Source of the DNA: Schistocerca nitens
Taxonomy: Eukaryota > Arthropoda > Insecta > Orthoptera > Acrididae
Assembly: GCF_023898315.1 (NCBI RefSeq)
Contig: NC_064622.1
Location: forward strand, 177,216,178-177,280,177
Direction: 5' to 3'
Length of the DNA stretch: 64,000 nt
The translations under genes were made by a program, and so were the position numbers. This document shows, piece after piece, positions 45,591 to 58,500 of the stretch. The notes beneath the pieces were generated by a model, which worked only from the letters and a program-made list of their open reading frames with translations, had not been told where the DNA came from and made no database searches. Numbering within the stretch: the first letter of the stretch is position 1; each line of letters begins with the position of its first letter.

Positions 45591-46600
45591 TCGTGTGAGC
45601 CCCTGAGTCAGAAATCTCCCAGAATGTGAATGCAAACAGATCCTATTCCGTGGTTGACTCATTCATCTGTTCTGTCCCTATTTCATTCCTTTGAATATTA
45701 GTGAAAAACTTGGTGTGTGGCACTCCCATCGAGAAATAAGAGGATCTACGAGGAAGAATTTTCGCTCTGCCTGTGACCCTATTCAAATAACACTGAGTTT
45801 GTTCCAAGAGCTACGACAGAAATGTCTGCCACTGTGTCAGATTCTCATACAAACTATGGACAACCCTTCTGAAAATAGTACATTTTGTAGGTAAGTCAAC
45901 ACCGGCCCATGGATCACTGTCACAAACTGATACATTTGCCACTCTCCGTCATCTCAGAGATCTGGTACCACCATATGTTAGAAGACGGTCGCTGGCCAGA
46001 TAATGTAATGAGTTATCAAGACCTGACCATCATCAGGTGACGGTATCAAGTGATCTGATGTGTTTCTAAAACTTTTATTAAGAGAATTTTATATTTTTTT
46101 GTCCTGACTCTAGTAATATGTTATTTTACAACGTAATCAAATTTAATGTTATATTGTGATCAACACAATTAAAACATTTTATAATTGTTATGGAAGTATT
46201 GCTAATTATGTACGCAGACAGTTCAGTAGTAATCGAGAGTGGACATCATAAAAAGAGACGGGTAATCGAGTACCATGTTTGGGACGAGAACATACACAGC
46301 TAAAGCATAAATCACGTATAACGCTGAGTAAAAGGTTCATTGGATATTTTCCATTTGTTGTTGATCTGCTTTTCAACCGTACTTCCCACGAGAGAAAATC
46401 ATCAAGTTTTATCTATCATCTTGACAAAAATGACGTTAGGTAACTACTCTGTTTGTATTCCTGGTATACACTGAAATCCCCGCGCCACACTACCGTAGCA
46501 CGCCGGTAGAGGAGCAACAACCAATTAGCACAGCCCATCTCCAGTCATCAATGGGCTACGCCATTTTGTTTCTTGTTTACGAAATTTATGCGCCGACTGT
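45591..46600. other. No gene supported
   Basis: Part may belong to the 5' side of the R1-like LINE. The rest is AT-rich with CCATCATCAGGTGACGG near 46030, a motif seen in repeat tails. Confidence 0.3.
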
Positions 46601-46639
46601 AAATTATGTGACATCAACTATACCAAGTATAGAAATAAC

Positions 46640-46790
46640 ATCCATTAATGATACATGGCAATTTGTGCCGGACCGAGACCCGAACCAGGATTTTCCGCTT
46701 ATCGCGAGCTGTCACTTTAACCACTTCGGCAATCCGCACACGCTCCCCGGACCGACCCTCCATATGCCCCACTGCCCGCGTCTCTTAACG
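46640..46790 (-). repeat. tRNA-like SINE fragment
   Basis: The plus strand reads TTGTGCCGGACCGAGACCCG, ACCAGGATTTTCCGC, CGCGAGCTGTCACTTTAACC and ACTTCGGCAATCCG, i.e. a tRNA-like head read backwards. Boundaries unclear. Confidence 0.5.
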
Positions 46791-47439
46791 CTCGCAACGT
46801 TATTTGCATTTTTATAATATCAAGAGTGAAATAACAACGTGTTCAACGTTATTATTATCAACGTTTTTCTCGTCCAGGCACATGTTACAAAGTTTATTTT
46901 ACAGTGCCTGTTGCATGCGTGTCTGAAGTAACAGACAGTTTAAAACAAACCTTGTGTTTGCTTCTCTAGCAGCGTGCTAAGGTACTGTGCCGCGGGAATG
47001 CTTTGGTATGCTTACATTTGTAAGCTGACGCTAATGATGTTCAACACAACCAACATGAGGCTTTAACATAATTGTTGCCTTAGCCAAGCAATGCAGCCTT
47101 CATTATTTTTATTATTATTACTGTTATGGCCAGTATGAAGTTGATAAAAAATACTCTTAGTTACAGTTATCATACACACAGGTCAACAATAGTGTTGCAT
47201 CAGCCCGACGTGTCGTGCAGGTGTGCTGCTATTGTGACTGTTCCTGATCGATGAGAAGGTCGCTCCTGACGTTGTTTATAAACATACACAAGGTCACCAC
47301 GAGCGCTACATACGGATAGAACGCCGCACTCAACGTTTCAGTTGAAAGTAAAATACGAGTAGGGATGCATTAGAGACGTCTGTGGAACAACAGAGTGAAC
47401 ATCCAGCATACCACGAAGGTCAGTCGCGACAAATGATAC
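46791..47439. other. No gene supported
   Basis: AT-rich to 47150, then mixed composition. The last 100 bp may be the 5' side of the next Tc1 copy. Confidence 0.35.
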
Positions 47440-48480
47440 GGTCTACATCATCACGTTACGCGCAGAAAGCTTGTCAACCACGGAAATTGCTCGACCCCTG
47501 CACCTGAGTCTATGTGCTGTGTTGAGGACATGGATTCGGCTCCAACTGACCGTTAATGTTTAGGACTTACACCGCACAGTCCGCCAACCTTCGACAGGTG
47601 CACATGATGATCGATGTTAACGACTTTCGAGTCAAAGGAACCGTGGGCTGAGTGCTCCAGATGTGAATTCGGCGTTCTTAGAGGTTACAGGACGCACGTA
47701 TGGCACCAAACAGCTAGTAAACGACAGCGTGATGCTAATCTCCTTTCCCGACGACCATGGCGAGCACCACGTCTTATTCCACACCGTTACAGATAGGCAA
47801 GAAATCATAAGGAATGGACGTCCCAGGAATCGCGTCAGCTGTTGATTACGGACGAAACTCGGATCTGTTTGGAGACAACCAGGTATTATCGAACGCCTCA
47901 CTTGCATTCTGAGGGCAAATTCACTGCTCTGTGGTGCAGGGCCGGGCTTTTCCAACCAGTACTGGGTCCGTGTTGCCAACACTTTGACGAAAATTTCATC
48001 TTGAGTACAGTAACCCGCGTGCTCGTCGTGCCGTTCTCATGAACGCGTTCCTTCAGCACGCGAGTATCACCAGTATCCCGTCTGTCCCTCGGACATAAAC
48101 TTAATGGAGCATGTGGGAGCCGCGCGGGATTAGCCGAGCGGTCTGAGGCGCTGCAGTCATGGCCTGTGCGGCTGGTCCCGGCGGAGGTTCGAGTCCTCCC
48201 TCGGGCATGGATGTGTGTGTTTGTCCTTAGGATAATTTACGTTAAGCAGTGTGTAAGTTTAGGGACTGATGACCTTAGCAGTTAAGTCCCATTTTTGAGC
48301 ATATGGGGGAGCGAATGAAACGGGCTGCTTTTGGACATCGACAACGACTGCGTGCTCTGCGCGACTTACGCACAAACGAGCACAGGGCGACAATTTGGAC
48401 CGTCTCTGTTGGTATGCCAGGACGGTTTCAAGACTGCATCAAAGCAAAGGGTCTTCCACCATGTATTGGCGTTGCTTAGA
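47440..48480 (+). pseudogene. Tc1-like transposase remnant with SINE insertion
   Basis: Many short matches in shifting frames: a RRLARRRRLL-type start, then LLITDETRICLE near 47840 (first Asp region, FTDESRF-like), RARRAVLMNAFLQHASI near 48020 and WSMW before the SINE; after it RMKRAAFGHRQRLRALRDLR. The last part corresponds to the region just past the catalytic Glu in Tc1 proteins. Terminal repeats not identified. Confidence 0.6.
48120..48296 (+). mobile_element. SINE type C (Leu-tRNA-like head)
   Basis: The head GGGATTAGCCGAGCGGTCTG and GGAGGTTCGAGTCCTCCC resembles a leucine tRNA. The tail TCCTTAGGATAATTT...GATGACCTTAGCAGTTAAG is a diverged relative of the type A tail. Imperfect duplications GAGCATGTGGGAG and GAGCATATGGGGG flank it. 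Confidence 0.88.
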
Positions 48481-48672
48481 GGAGTGCTGTGAACCCCCCA
48501 ACCCTCCATCCCACCACCATCACTCCACTATGGCATGTATGTACATGAACAGTAAAAATACCTTTAACACCAGATTTACAAACAAAATGCGCTGTGAAAC
48601 GTATCAGATGTACATCGCAGTACCTACACCGTCCATTCAAAAAGTTCAGAGACTGATTTTATTTGTGGCGTA

Positions 48673-50016
48673 CACTTAGGTGAAAAAATCGTGGGCTATC
48701 TACTAATGTCCTGTCGTACCACCCTTTTCCTGGTGTACTGCAGCTACTCGACGTGGTTGGTTCAAACGGCTCTGAGCACTATGGGACTTAACTTCTGAGG
48801 TCATCAGTCCCCTAGAACTTAGAACTACTTAAACCTAACTAACCTAAGGACAGCACACACATCCATTCCCGAGGCAGGATTCGAACCTGCGACCGTAGCG
48901 GTCTCACGGTTCCAGACTGTAGCGCCTAGAACCGCTCGGTCATCACGCCGGCGCTCGACGTGGCATGGACGCAACAAGTCGCTGGAAATTCCATGCAGAA
49001 ATACTGAACCATGCTGCCTCTATAACCGTCCATTACTGCGAAAGTGTAGCCGGAACAAGATTTAGTGCACAAATTGATCAAATCATTCGTTAAAATTATC
49101 CAGAATGTTCTTCAAACCAATCCTGAACAATTGTGGTCAAGTGACACGGAACATTGTCATCCATAAGAATTCCAGTGTTATTTGGGAACATGAGGTCCAT
49201 GAATGGCTGCAAACGATCTCCATTTAGCCGAACATAACCATTTCGAGTCAATTACCGGTTCAGTTAGACCAGAGTACCCAATCCATTCCATGTAAACGCA
49301 GCCCACACCACTATGGAGCCACCACCAGCTTGCGCATTGCTTTGATGACAACTTGAATCCATGGCTTCGAGGGGTCTACGCCACGCTCGAACCCTACCAT
49401 CAGCTCTTACCAGCTGAGTTTGGGACTCATCTCACCAGACAAAGGTTTTCCAGTTGTCTAAGGTCCAGCCGATGTGGTCATGAGCTGCAGGTGATGTCGT
49501 GCTGTCGGGAAAGGCACACACGTCGTTCGCCTTCTGCCCTTGCCTTTTAAAGCTTTGTTTCGCTCCACTGTCCTAACGGATACGTTCCTCGTACGTCCCA
49601 CATTGATTTCTGCGGTTATTTCACGCAGTGTTGCTTGTCTGTTAACACTGACAGCTCTACACAAACGGCTCTACAGCGCTGCTCTCGGTCGTTACGTGAA
49701 GGCCGTCGGCCACTGCGTTACCCATGGTAAGAAGTAATGCCTGAAATACGGTACTCTCGGCACATTATTGATACTATGGATCTCGGAACATTGAAGACCC
49801 TAATGATTTCCGAAATGGAATGTCCCATGCGTCTAGCTCCAACTACTATCCCGCATTCGAAGTTCATTAACTCCCGTCGTGCAGCCATAATCACGCCGAA
49901 AACTTTTCACACGAATCACCTGAGTACGAATGACAGCTCCGCCAGTGCACTGCCCTTTCATGCCTTCTCTACGCGATACTGCCGCTATCACCACCCCATG
50001 ACTTTTGGCACCTCAG
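48673..50016 (-). mobile_element. Tc1-like transposon (family T2), second copy
   Basis: TA at 48671-48672 and 50017-50018; left end CACTTAGGTGAAAAAATC, right end complemented CTGAGGTGCCAAAAGTCATG. The minus strand has MAARRELMNFE near 49890, HTH-like RQATLREITAEINVG and VSVRTVERNKALK near 49570-49650, and decayed catalytic parts towards the left. It is the same family as 15381-16756 and about the same age. A type A SINE lies near the left end. Confidence 0.85.
48757..48953 (-). mobile_element. SINE type A, copy 11
   Basis: Perfect 10-bp duplication CTCGACGTGG at 48747-48756 and 48954-48963. Confidence 0.93.
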
Positions 50017-50119
50017 TATATAAGCGACGTGAGCGCAGTAACTAAATTGTCAGCTTCAACGACTGTGAGCAACGAATGTGCATTCGACCTGTCAGTTGTG
50101 AGCAGGCAGTGTAATGTGG

Positions 50120-50560
50120 TGGACGTGCGACCTGTCAACGTTGTTCTATCACAAATCACAATGGAGTAAAATCTCTATCTCAAGTGTTTAAGACATTCGC
50201 TAGACTGTTTTGAAGAAAAGAAAAGTGCGTGCAAAGTTTGTCCCGCACACTTTGGCTCCCGAACAAAACCAACGATTAAGGACAACTGCCGTAATCCATT
50301 GAAATGTAAAAGACAGATAATTATTTTCTACAAAAATCATCACAGGCTACGAGTCTTGGTGTTGTCAATACGAATCTACCATAAAATGGCAAAGAGCAGA
50401 AATTCACGCGAATAATCAACGCTTTGAAAACATAACTGACATTCAAGCCAATGTGGCGCATGAGATGAACAACATCGCAACATCTGGCAGTTTCACGTGG
50501 TTCTATAACCTTCTGAGTGTTGCATTGAAGTGTGGGGAGATCAACTAGAACACCAGAAAA
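50120..50560 (+). pseudogene. Mariner transposase remnant with internal deletion
   Basis: The plus strand reads VRAKFVPHTLAPEQNQ (after a frame change near 50220) and IITGYESWCCQYESTIKWQ, the region of the first catalytic Asp (GDESW in family members, here GYESW). It then jumps to NNQRFENITDIQANVAHEMN and ALKCGEI, the C-terminal part, so the central core is missing. Terminal repeats not located. Confidence 0.7.
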
Positions 50561-51374
50561 ATTAGAACCATCGTCTCAAGTTTCTCTACTGACGGCCATT
50601 TTCACAAAACCGAACAACTATACAATTTGCAAAAATGAGTTACATACGTATTCATGATCTTTTAAATCAGACTAATCCATTGCAGTACACGGATTTCATC
50701 AAAATTTACTATTTTTCTATTTAATAATGCACACAAAACTGTGCAATTTTTTCTGAACTCAACATCTAAAAAAACGAGTTTTGACAAATGTGAACAACCG
50801 CTGTTTGTGGGACATATTGTTGTTAGTTTTCGAGTAAGTAGCTCACCACTTCCCAGCCAGGGGTCGCAGTTGCATGCCTTCTACTTGGTATCATTGTAAA
50901 AGAACTGAGAAAAATTGAAACCGTAATCTTACCATCACACTATCATGAGGATCTGAGCTACCATGGTACCTGTGCGGTTCTGGGAAAAGATTGGCAGGTG
51001 TACAATTTCAAGGTTAATGAAAGCAGAAGTTACTATTCAAAAAAAGTAAGGAATGATAGTGCCACCTGCAAAGTTGATGCAATATACTTTCAGATCACTC
51101 TGAAGTGAAGAAAAGCAAAGTAGTTTCAACGAGACTGATCGATCAGCTGTAATAAAATCTGGAAATGTTGTGAGTGTCAAAAATGCTGACGATGTAAACA
51201 AACTAAAGCCGAGAGTTCCATGGGAAAGGCTCAGAGTGTTGCAATGAATTAATTTGCAAATGTTTAGTTTGGGAGAAAATTCATGATTTTTACACATTTT
51301 GTTTTTACTTCTTGCAACTGAAGGCTGATTCAGATCTTTTTCTACCGTTGTATTACGTATCTAGAGTTTATTTG
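50561..51374. other. No gene supported
   Basis: AT-rich with short frames on both strands. None shows a recognisable domain. Confidence 0.4.
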
Positions 51375-51383
51375 TGAAATATA

Positions 51384-51585
51384 TCGCCGGACGGGGTGGC
51401 CGAGCGGTTCTAGGCGCTGCAGTCTGGAGCCGAGCGACCGCTACGGTCGCAGGTTCGAATCCTGCCTCGGGCATGGATGTGTGTGATGTCCTTAGGTTCG
51501 TTAGGTTTAAGTAGTTCTAATTTCTGGGGGACTGGTCACCTCAGAGGTTAAGTCCCATAGTGCTGAGAGCCATGTGAACCATTTT
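51384..51585 (+). mobile_element. SINE type A, copy 12
   Basis: Full copy with a 9-bp duplication TGAAATATA at 51375-51383 and 51586-51594. Confidence 0.9.
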
Positions 51586-51594
51586 TGAAATATA

Positions 51595-53059
51595 CTTTTA
51601 TAAGACATCATCAACGTGTGCTGTTCACACAATGCAATAAAACCCATTTCCTGTTTTTTTTTTTTTAGTTGTTCACTTTTGTGAAAACGTCCCCATTTTC
51701 TATTAATCCAGCCTCGAAAAATTTTGGAGTGATGGGGTATTTAAGTATGTGGACTGGTATAAAATTCTGAGAATTTTCCTTGACCAAAATGAAAATTTCA
51801 AGGTAAAAGCTACATATCTTCTTCCGCTTTATGTTAGTGATCAGTCATTTTACACTATTAGAATAGGTCGCCTTAGTAAGCTGCGAAAGATATACGGTAA
51901 CGAAGTACCTCAGGTTTTTGGTCTCGGCTAGACGAACGCGTTTCCATCTTTCCGTTCACGCGCGCTTGGCAGCCGCAGTGAATGCAAAACGCCGGTGGGA
52001 TCGGTCAGACGACGTGAAAACGACACACCGGATGCCATCGCTCCTGCACTTCCAAGGTCAGGCGGTTCGGCACGCAGCCTTTGCCTTTTGCTTACCTGAA
52101 GGGTAGGACGTGCCCTGTGCCGAATGTCTGGGTATCCATGCGGTTCACCAAGTTCTAATTCCAAATTACTGACCGTTAGGCAGGAAAAGTAGTCTGGCGC
52201 GCATAAGAAATACGTCACAGCACGAGATAACCTTACAACAGACTTACGATAAGCTTTCCTCTGCTGTTATTGGATAGATTAATATGAAGAATACGGAAAG
52301 AATCATTATCATCAAATGCCGGAGCTTCTATGTTTTACACATTTGACAGCCGTCTTGCAATATTCCAGCCTACTCATTGATGATAACCTGACCGTTGTCA
52401 TTTATTTCCTTCATTGAAACGATGAGGCGAGCACCGTTCCTTGGTAGTCTCTTGAATGACTGCATCCTTTTAGTTCATATCGGTCACTATTGAATCTTCT
52501 GTTTAGCCATTCTCAAGTGCATGGTACACCCCGTTAATTGAATACTCTTGAGTTGCACTCAGCCTAATTGTCGGTGCCACACAGTTTTAAAAACAAAGCG
52601 TGGCTGGCTAGACTTTAGAATTACAGGTATGACAGCAGTCAGCAGTTAATCACTGACTCTGTACTTGCGTGTTCGTGTCGTTATGGATGGTTGTGGGTTG
52701 ACAAGAAGAGAGGGGATAAGCCCAGGTGCAGTTACTTATCCTGCTTCTCCCGTATAGCATCAAAGAGATCGACGAACGGACAGATAATCACGAACAATGT
52801 TAATGGTCATCTTACTTTGACACACTGTAAAGAGGCTTGGATTTCTCACTGTATAGTTACGCAATTTGTGGAAGTCAGAAACTTTACGTCAACCAAACAT
52901 ATGAAGAATTCTGTTCTGATGACTGCCTTTTGATCATTAGGTATACTCATTGTGGGTGTAGTACCCATTGAAGTTCGAAAAAGGAATAGATGATTTACAA
53001 TTATTCTCTGAAATTGCTGTTTCGATAAAGAGGAAAAATAGCCTTTAAAATCATCTTTC
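51595..53059. other. No gene supported
   Basis: Contains a T-run at 51656-51666 and short frames, e.g. 51928-52218 on the minus strand and 52691-52933 on the plus strand, with no domain I recognise. No tRNA-like blocks. Confidence 0.35.
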
Positions 53060-53240
53060 TGCCACTCTTGTCTTCCGTCTTAATACTTATGCTTGTTGTA
53101 TGTCAGTATAAATGAAAAGTAATAATGGACCTTAGATCGAACCATGTGGAACACCATTAAAGGTTTGTCTTTTGTCAAATAATAATCTCCCTAAATTATT
53201 TAGCACAACAGTCTGCATTATATTAACTTTGGTAGGGGAC
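53060..53240 (-). pseudogene. LINE reverse-transcriptase fragment
   Basis: The minus strand reads NGVPHGSI-stop-GPLL followed by YT.I, a degraded GVPQGS-I-GPLLFLIYI block. Flanking matches fade quickly. Confidence 0.5.
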
Positions 53241-54860
53241 GGTCATCAGCCGTAAGGATTTTTCTGAAGGTCATTGCATAATCACTCAGCTGTACGTCAA
53301 GAAACTCGTAATCAACAACCTATTTCTGCTAGGACTGGACCATCAGTGCGAAACAGGCAGTGCTCAGTAGTGACATGCTATTCTTACCTAAGCTCAGTTC
53401 TTAAATATGAGATTCTTTCTATGATACAATTTTCAAGCTGTCGAAAAGGGCCATAATAATAGTAATTGAAGTTGGTAGTTTTGTTAATTGTAAAGAAAAA
53501 TTTGAAGACTTGGGCATTGTTATTGTGCCGCCTGGGTTACAATACCAATCTCGTGTGCACGTGAAAAAAAAACATTAGTAAATATGTCACAGAATGAAAC
53601 GAAAAAATTAAGATCATTTTCTGTAAGCAATCAAAACTGTATAATAATATGAAAGAGAGGATGAAAGACATAACTAAAATACATTTATTTAGAAAGGCAG
53701 CCAACACACAGAACATAGTTAACGATTACACGATGTAGGACGTGGTACAAAAAGAGATAATTAAAACATCTTATCACTTTATAACAAACGTCCAAAATGT
53801 TAAGCTTTTCACAGAATTTTCACGCATCCAAGATAGTGCATAATACCAATTTTTCTGATCTAAACATTCCATTCATCATTATTGAATATGACTCTGAGTT
53901 TCAGGCAGGCAGAATGGGAGTCATGAAAATGTAAATAGGCATGGCAGCACGGTCTTGGTCCTAAAATCATCTGCAAGTGTGTAAATGAACAGAGTTATCA
54001 AGCTACCTCGCACGACCTATGTACAAGCACAATAGCATTGTATCGTTGCCGTAACCGAATGAGGCAGAGCATTTGTTGAGACACCGGCCTCCGATTCAGG
54101 AGAAGGAAAGATCATACTTTGGCAGGCCATCCTGATTAAATTTTTCCTTTGTTTTCCTAACTCGTTGGTTCTGTCCGATGAAAATTTTAGTTTAGTTGCA
54201 ACAGGGTCCACAACTGTGGTAAACGTCTTGAAAAAAGTAGTTTTCCTGTATTGGATGTTTTCCATTTTGATTTTATGTTTAGTTTGTGCACTTCGGACGT
54301 TTCTTCTGTGTGGATGCTTTAAAGCACGATGTTCAACCCGTTAACCCGTTAACTACATACGGTTTGGGTTACAGTCATATAATTTCATGAGTAGTACATG
54401 GTTTGCCCAAAGTCCGGCGAGGCAGTCCTTCAAATAATTCACTTGCTACATGGATCACAGCCGCGATTAACTACTTTAAAGAAATAGTTTCCTGCATTAG
54501 CTGTTTTTCATTTCCATTTGCATATTTACGTAAATGAAAGGTAACATAAACAAGATATAATGTATAGAGTAATACAGTATGTACCCTGTATCGTGACGGT
54601 TAGTAATCAGATGTATCACACACTAAAATGTTCTTGAAAATCGCTATACAACCGAAACGTTGTAGAACATAAAATAAAAATAAATAAAAACGAAAAACAT
54701 CCAACGTAGGAAAGTTATTTCTTTCAAATAATTTTAGTAAGTTCCAGCCGGATCTAGACAGAATATTAACCTCGTACAGATACTGACATATTGCTCTTAC
54801 TGTAGAGAGATGCAAAGTTGTGTCCGTCTCGAAAAGCAAAACCATGGTATCCTTTGAATA
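53241..54860. other. No gene; three related 45-bp segments at 54220-54740
   Basis: Segments near 54225-54270, 54465-54515 and (inverted) 54690-54735 share a TTTCCTG.ATT.G.TGTTTT core. They look like an old repeat family, possibly LINE 3' ends. Otherwise AT-rich without genes. Confidence 0.35.
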
Positions 54861-54864
54861 AAGG

Positions 54865-55445
54865 ATGAATGAGTCACGACTAGACTCAGTTACTTATTAC
54901 AAATACTTGGAAGTAACAATGCCTAACAATACGGAGTGGAATAGTGACATAGGATCAGTTGAACATGAAGTAAACGGCAATCTGCGATTTATTTGTAGAT
55001 CACTGCAAAACTGCAGTTCGTTCACAGTATCTGTGAGACACTTGTTTATGGACAATAGGGCACCTGAAATGGACGCGCTGGTCATCTTCGAGATGAATCA
55101 CAAAGTCGACCCTAGACCCCAGAATTCCACATCACTGCTTCTCTGGTTTCGATTCTTGAGGAACAAAGGGCTGCTACTGCTCCACAGACATTCAGACAAC
55201 TCATTGAAGTTATCCTCGAAAAAGACGAATGATGGACTTACCTCATATTATTGTCCACGAACAGTTGTCCGGATACATGGACCAGATAAGGTACTGTATA
55301 GCCTCTTATCTAGTTCGCAGAGGTCATGCAGACTTCATCAGGCAAATAAAAGCTGGCAGAGAGACGTACAAGCAATCTTTCTTGCCAGGCTCAGTATGTG
55401 AATGGAACGGGAAGAAACCTTTTTCGCTGGTACAACAGTAAGCAC
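54865..55445 (+). pseudogene. CR1-like LINE, C-terminal fragment
   Basis: A frame of 178 residues starts DSVTYYKYLEVTMPNNTEW and NLRFICRSLQNCSSFT, matching the post-RT region of the TGTAGA-tailed LINEs (YLGITI...NLRFIGR). The end switches frame to IRQIKAGRETYKQSFLPG and WNG, the usual C-terminus, which stops near 55440. The central WDP block is scrambled. Confidence 0.7.
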
Positions 55446-55721
55446 ACATTGCCATGCCCTTCACAGTGATTCGCAGATACAGGCTACAAGAGGAACCCAA
55501 ACTCCACCGGCAAGTTTTCAGAGGATGTTCAGCGATATTCTCTGAGTATTTTGATATAAGAAACCCATTGTACCCAGTGACTGGTTCTAGAGTGAAAATG
55601 CAATTGTGATTTATTCGGTTTGTTACCACAAAAAATACATTTTTCTGTTAAAATTTCTTCATAACAGCGAAAAATCTTGTAATATGCAATCACCAAGAAT
55701 TACAAAACACTGAGTTATATA
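55446..55721. other. No feature seen
   Basis: LINE 3' flank, AT-rich; no tail repeat recognised. Confidence 0.35.
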
Positions 55722-56402
55722 TGGTGTCCATGAAGTCTCTGTATAGTTTCAAAAAATCGTAACTATAAAACTATCAGAGACAGAGAATCGTGTTTTTTTT
55801 CTTTTTTGTAAAGCATTTAGCAGCTCAAATTATTTTTTTCTGTTTTGCCAGAGTTTCAATGCACAACCGATTCGTCGCCTGTAAAACACCAAGGTAATAT
55901 TGGCGTTCTGCCCATGTACAGGTCACCATTGTAGCACAAATCGCTTCATTGATTCGTGCTTGAAGGATAGCAGCGTCACTGATTGGTGTTATATACACGT
56001 CTTCCGTGACGTAACCTCGCAAACAGAAGTTTAATGGCGTGACATGGAAAAGTACGAAGGCACTATGGGATCATCTTGATTTTCCGTGTCTCTATAAAGC
56101 TTTCAAACCACCTCATTACGCTTGTTTTTGCCGGTGGCGCCTTCCTCTGCTAGCGTCGGTTATTCCGTGATACTGTTGTCACAGATTTGTATTCTGCATA
56201 CTAGATGACACATTGCGCCTTATACTGGTCCGTCGCCATTTTGATGCACTCCACGACAGACTTGACAAACTTGCAAGAAAGGACGTAGGAAAAAAAAAAT
56301 CTTTGAGAGCTGCTAAAGGTTTTAAAGCAAATCACGATTCTCTCTCTAATAGTTTCCAAGTTATGATTTTTTTAAAATGTTAGCGGGACTTCATCATAAC
56401 CA
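55722..56402 (-). mobile_element. Mariner-type deletion derivative with long inverted ends
   Basis: Ends of about 120 bp are complementary: TGAAGTCTCTGTATAG and AGAGAATCGTG on the left; CACGATTCTCTCT and GGACTTCATCA on the right. The minus strand keeps the C-terminal part of a transposase (EDVYITPISDAAILQARINE, then RQYYLGVLQATN) at 55825-56022. The core is missing. Confidence 0.75.
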
Positions 56403-57121
56403 TGTACAACAACTTTCAGGCGAAAGACGAATGAACATTGTGACGTGGTTTCCGGCTCTGCGGGAGCAGTTCTGTATGACGTAGTTCTGTCGGACGTCCA
56501 TTCCATTCAGTGAAACCGTATACGAGATTCATATCAGCTAACTCCATCAGTAAACCTGCCCATACCGCTTTGCCTCACCCTAACGTAGAGCTAACACTGC
56601 CGGAGAAACAAAATCTAGACACAACCGAGCACTCTAGAATGCAAACAACGAAGAGTAAAGTGGGCGTTACTGTTGTCAACATGGAGTACCACAGGTGAAT
56701 GGAACCAAACAAAACACACTGTGACACAGCCGACATTTGCACTGTTTTGCAGATATTTACAGTTCAGAACATTGTATAAGTACAAAGAGGAATGTGGGGA
56801 AAAAGTCAAACGAGACGCAAGTATTCAGTAACGAGTCAACGGAGACCATAAATCGCTTGCACCGAAGTATTTAGTAAACATCGCTAAATAACCCCCGAAA
56901 CTTTATCGGTGGAGTTAGTTCATCCTGTGCGTGAAGATGTATATTAGCTGCAGACGCAGTGAATAAGGATAGGAGTGGACCAAAAGTGAAACCCTGCAGA
57001 ACAATCAGTCAGTTATTCTCGATCAAAAAAGATCTCTCTTTTACGATAATTTGAATTATGTAGCAGGTCTTCCTGAACGTATTTTGTTAAAAATAAAGGG
57101 AATTAGTCATTCTCTAAACAG
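56403..57121. other. No gene; faint RT trace near 56930-57010 (minus)
   Basis: The minus strand near 56990 reads LQGFTFGPLLSLFTAS, faintly like the GVPQGS-GPLLF block of a LINE. Nothing else is recognisable. Confidence 0.3.
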
Positions 57122-58500
57122 TTCTACATCTACATCTACATCGATACTCCGCCATCTACCTTACGGCGCAAGGTGGAAGGAACCCCGTTCCCCTACTATC
57201 ATTCCTTTCTTGTTCCACTCGCAAACTGAACAAGAGAAAAACGACTATCTATATGCTTTCAGTATGAGCCCTAATTTCTGGTATCTGATCTTCGTGATCC
57301 TTACACGCAATTTATTTTGCAGGCAACTGAATCGTTCTGAAGTCACTTCAGATGCAGATGGTCTAAATTTTCTCATGACTGTTCTTCAAAAAGAACGACG
57401 CTTTCCCTGCAGACACACCCATTTGAGCTTCCGAAGCATCTCCGTGACACTTGCGTGATGTTCGAACCTACCGATAACAAACCTAGCAGCCCACATCTGA
57501 ATTGCTTCGATGTCTTCCTTTAATCCGCTTCTGCACGGACCCCATACACTTGAGCAGTACTCAAGAATAGCGTGCTATATGCGGTCTCCTTTACAGATGA
57601 ACCACAATCTCCTAGAATTCTCGCAATAAACAGAATTCGATCATTTGCCTTTCCTACCACAATGCTCACATGCTCGTTCCATTTCATATCGCTTTGCAAC
57701 GTTGCACCCAGATATTTAAACGACGTGACTGTGTTAAGCAGGACTCTACTGATGCTGTGTCCGAACATTATGGGTTTGTTTTCCCCTCCCATCCGCATTA
57801 ACTTACATTTTTCCACTTTTAGAGCTAGCTGCCTTTGATCACGCCAACTTGAAATTTCGTCTAAGTCGTCTTGTATCTTCCTGCAGTCACTCAGCTTCGA
57901 CACCTTACCGTACGTCACAGCACCATCAGCAAACAACCGCAGATTGCTGGCCATCCTGTCCGCCAAATCATTGGAAATGGAAATGCCGTGTGGCTAGGGC
58001 CTCCCGTCGGGTAGACCGTTCGCCTGGCGCAAGTCTTTCGAGTTGACGCCACTTCGGCGACTTGCCTGTCGATTGGAATGAAAAGATGATGATAAGGACA
58101 ACGCAGCACCCAGTCTCTGAGCGGAGAAAATCTCCGACCCAGCCGGGAATCGAACCCGGGCCGTTAGGTAGGATATTCCGTCGCGCTGACACTGATCTAC
58201 CAGGGGCGGATCACCAAATCATATATGGGGGGCTTCTAACGTTCCCTTGTCTCTGACGAACACTGACCGTCGAGGAAAACATATTCGGTTCTATAATTTA
58301 AGAAGTCTTCGAGCCACTCACATATCTGTGAATCTGTCCCATATGCTGGTACCTTCTTTAACAGCCAGAAATGGGGCACCGTGTCAAACGGTATCCGGAA
58401 ATCGAGAAATATGGAATCTGCCTGCTGCCCTTCATCCATAGCCCGCGGTATATCACGAGAGAAAAGGGCAGGCTGAGTTTCGCACATAGTGATAGACATC
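57122..58500 (-). mobile_element. CR1/L2-like LINE, copy 3, split by SINE
   Basis: The 3' end is CTACATCTACATCTACATC on the plus strand (57122-57141). RT starts at the 5' truncation near 58499: CETQPALFSRDIPRAM, FLDFRIPFDTVPH (motif A) and YRTEYVFLDGQCSSE. After the type D SINE it continues NLRLFADGAVTYG (motif C altered to FADG), KYLGATLQSDMKW and LFIARILGDCG. A small gap removes most of the GVPQGS...IYIND block near the SINE. The C-terminal WDP region is frameshifted. Dead copy. Confidence 0.85.
57972..58213 (-). mobile_element. SINE type D, copy 2
   Basis: Perfect 9-bp duplication CCAAATCAT at 57963-57971 and 58214-58222. B-box GCCGGGAATCGAACCCGG on the plus strand, with the same AGCGGAGAAAATCTCC block as copy 1. 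Confidence 0.9.

Noticed and set aside
51928-52218. 96-residue minus-strand frame
   Set aside because: No recognisable domain or upstream signals and no supporting context.
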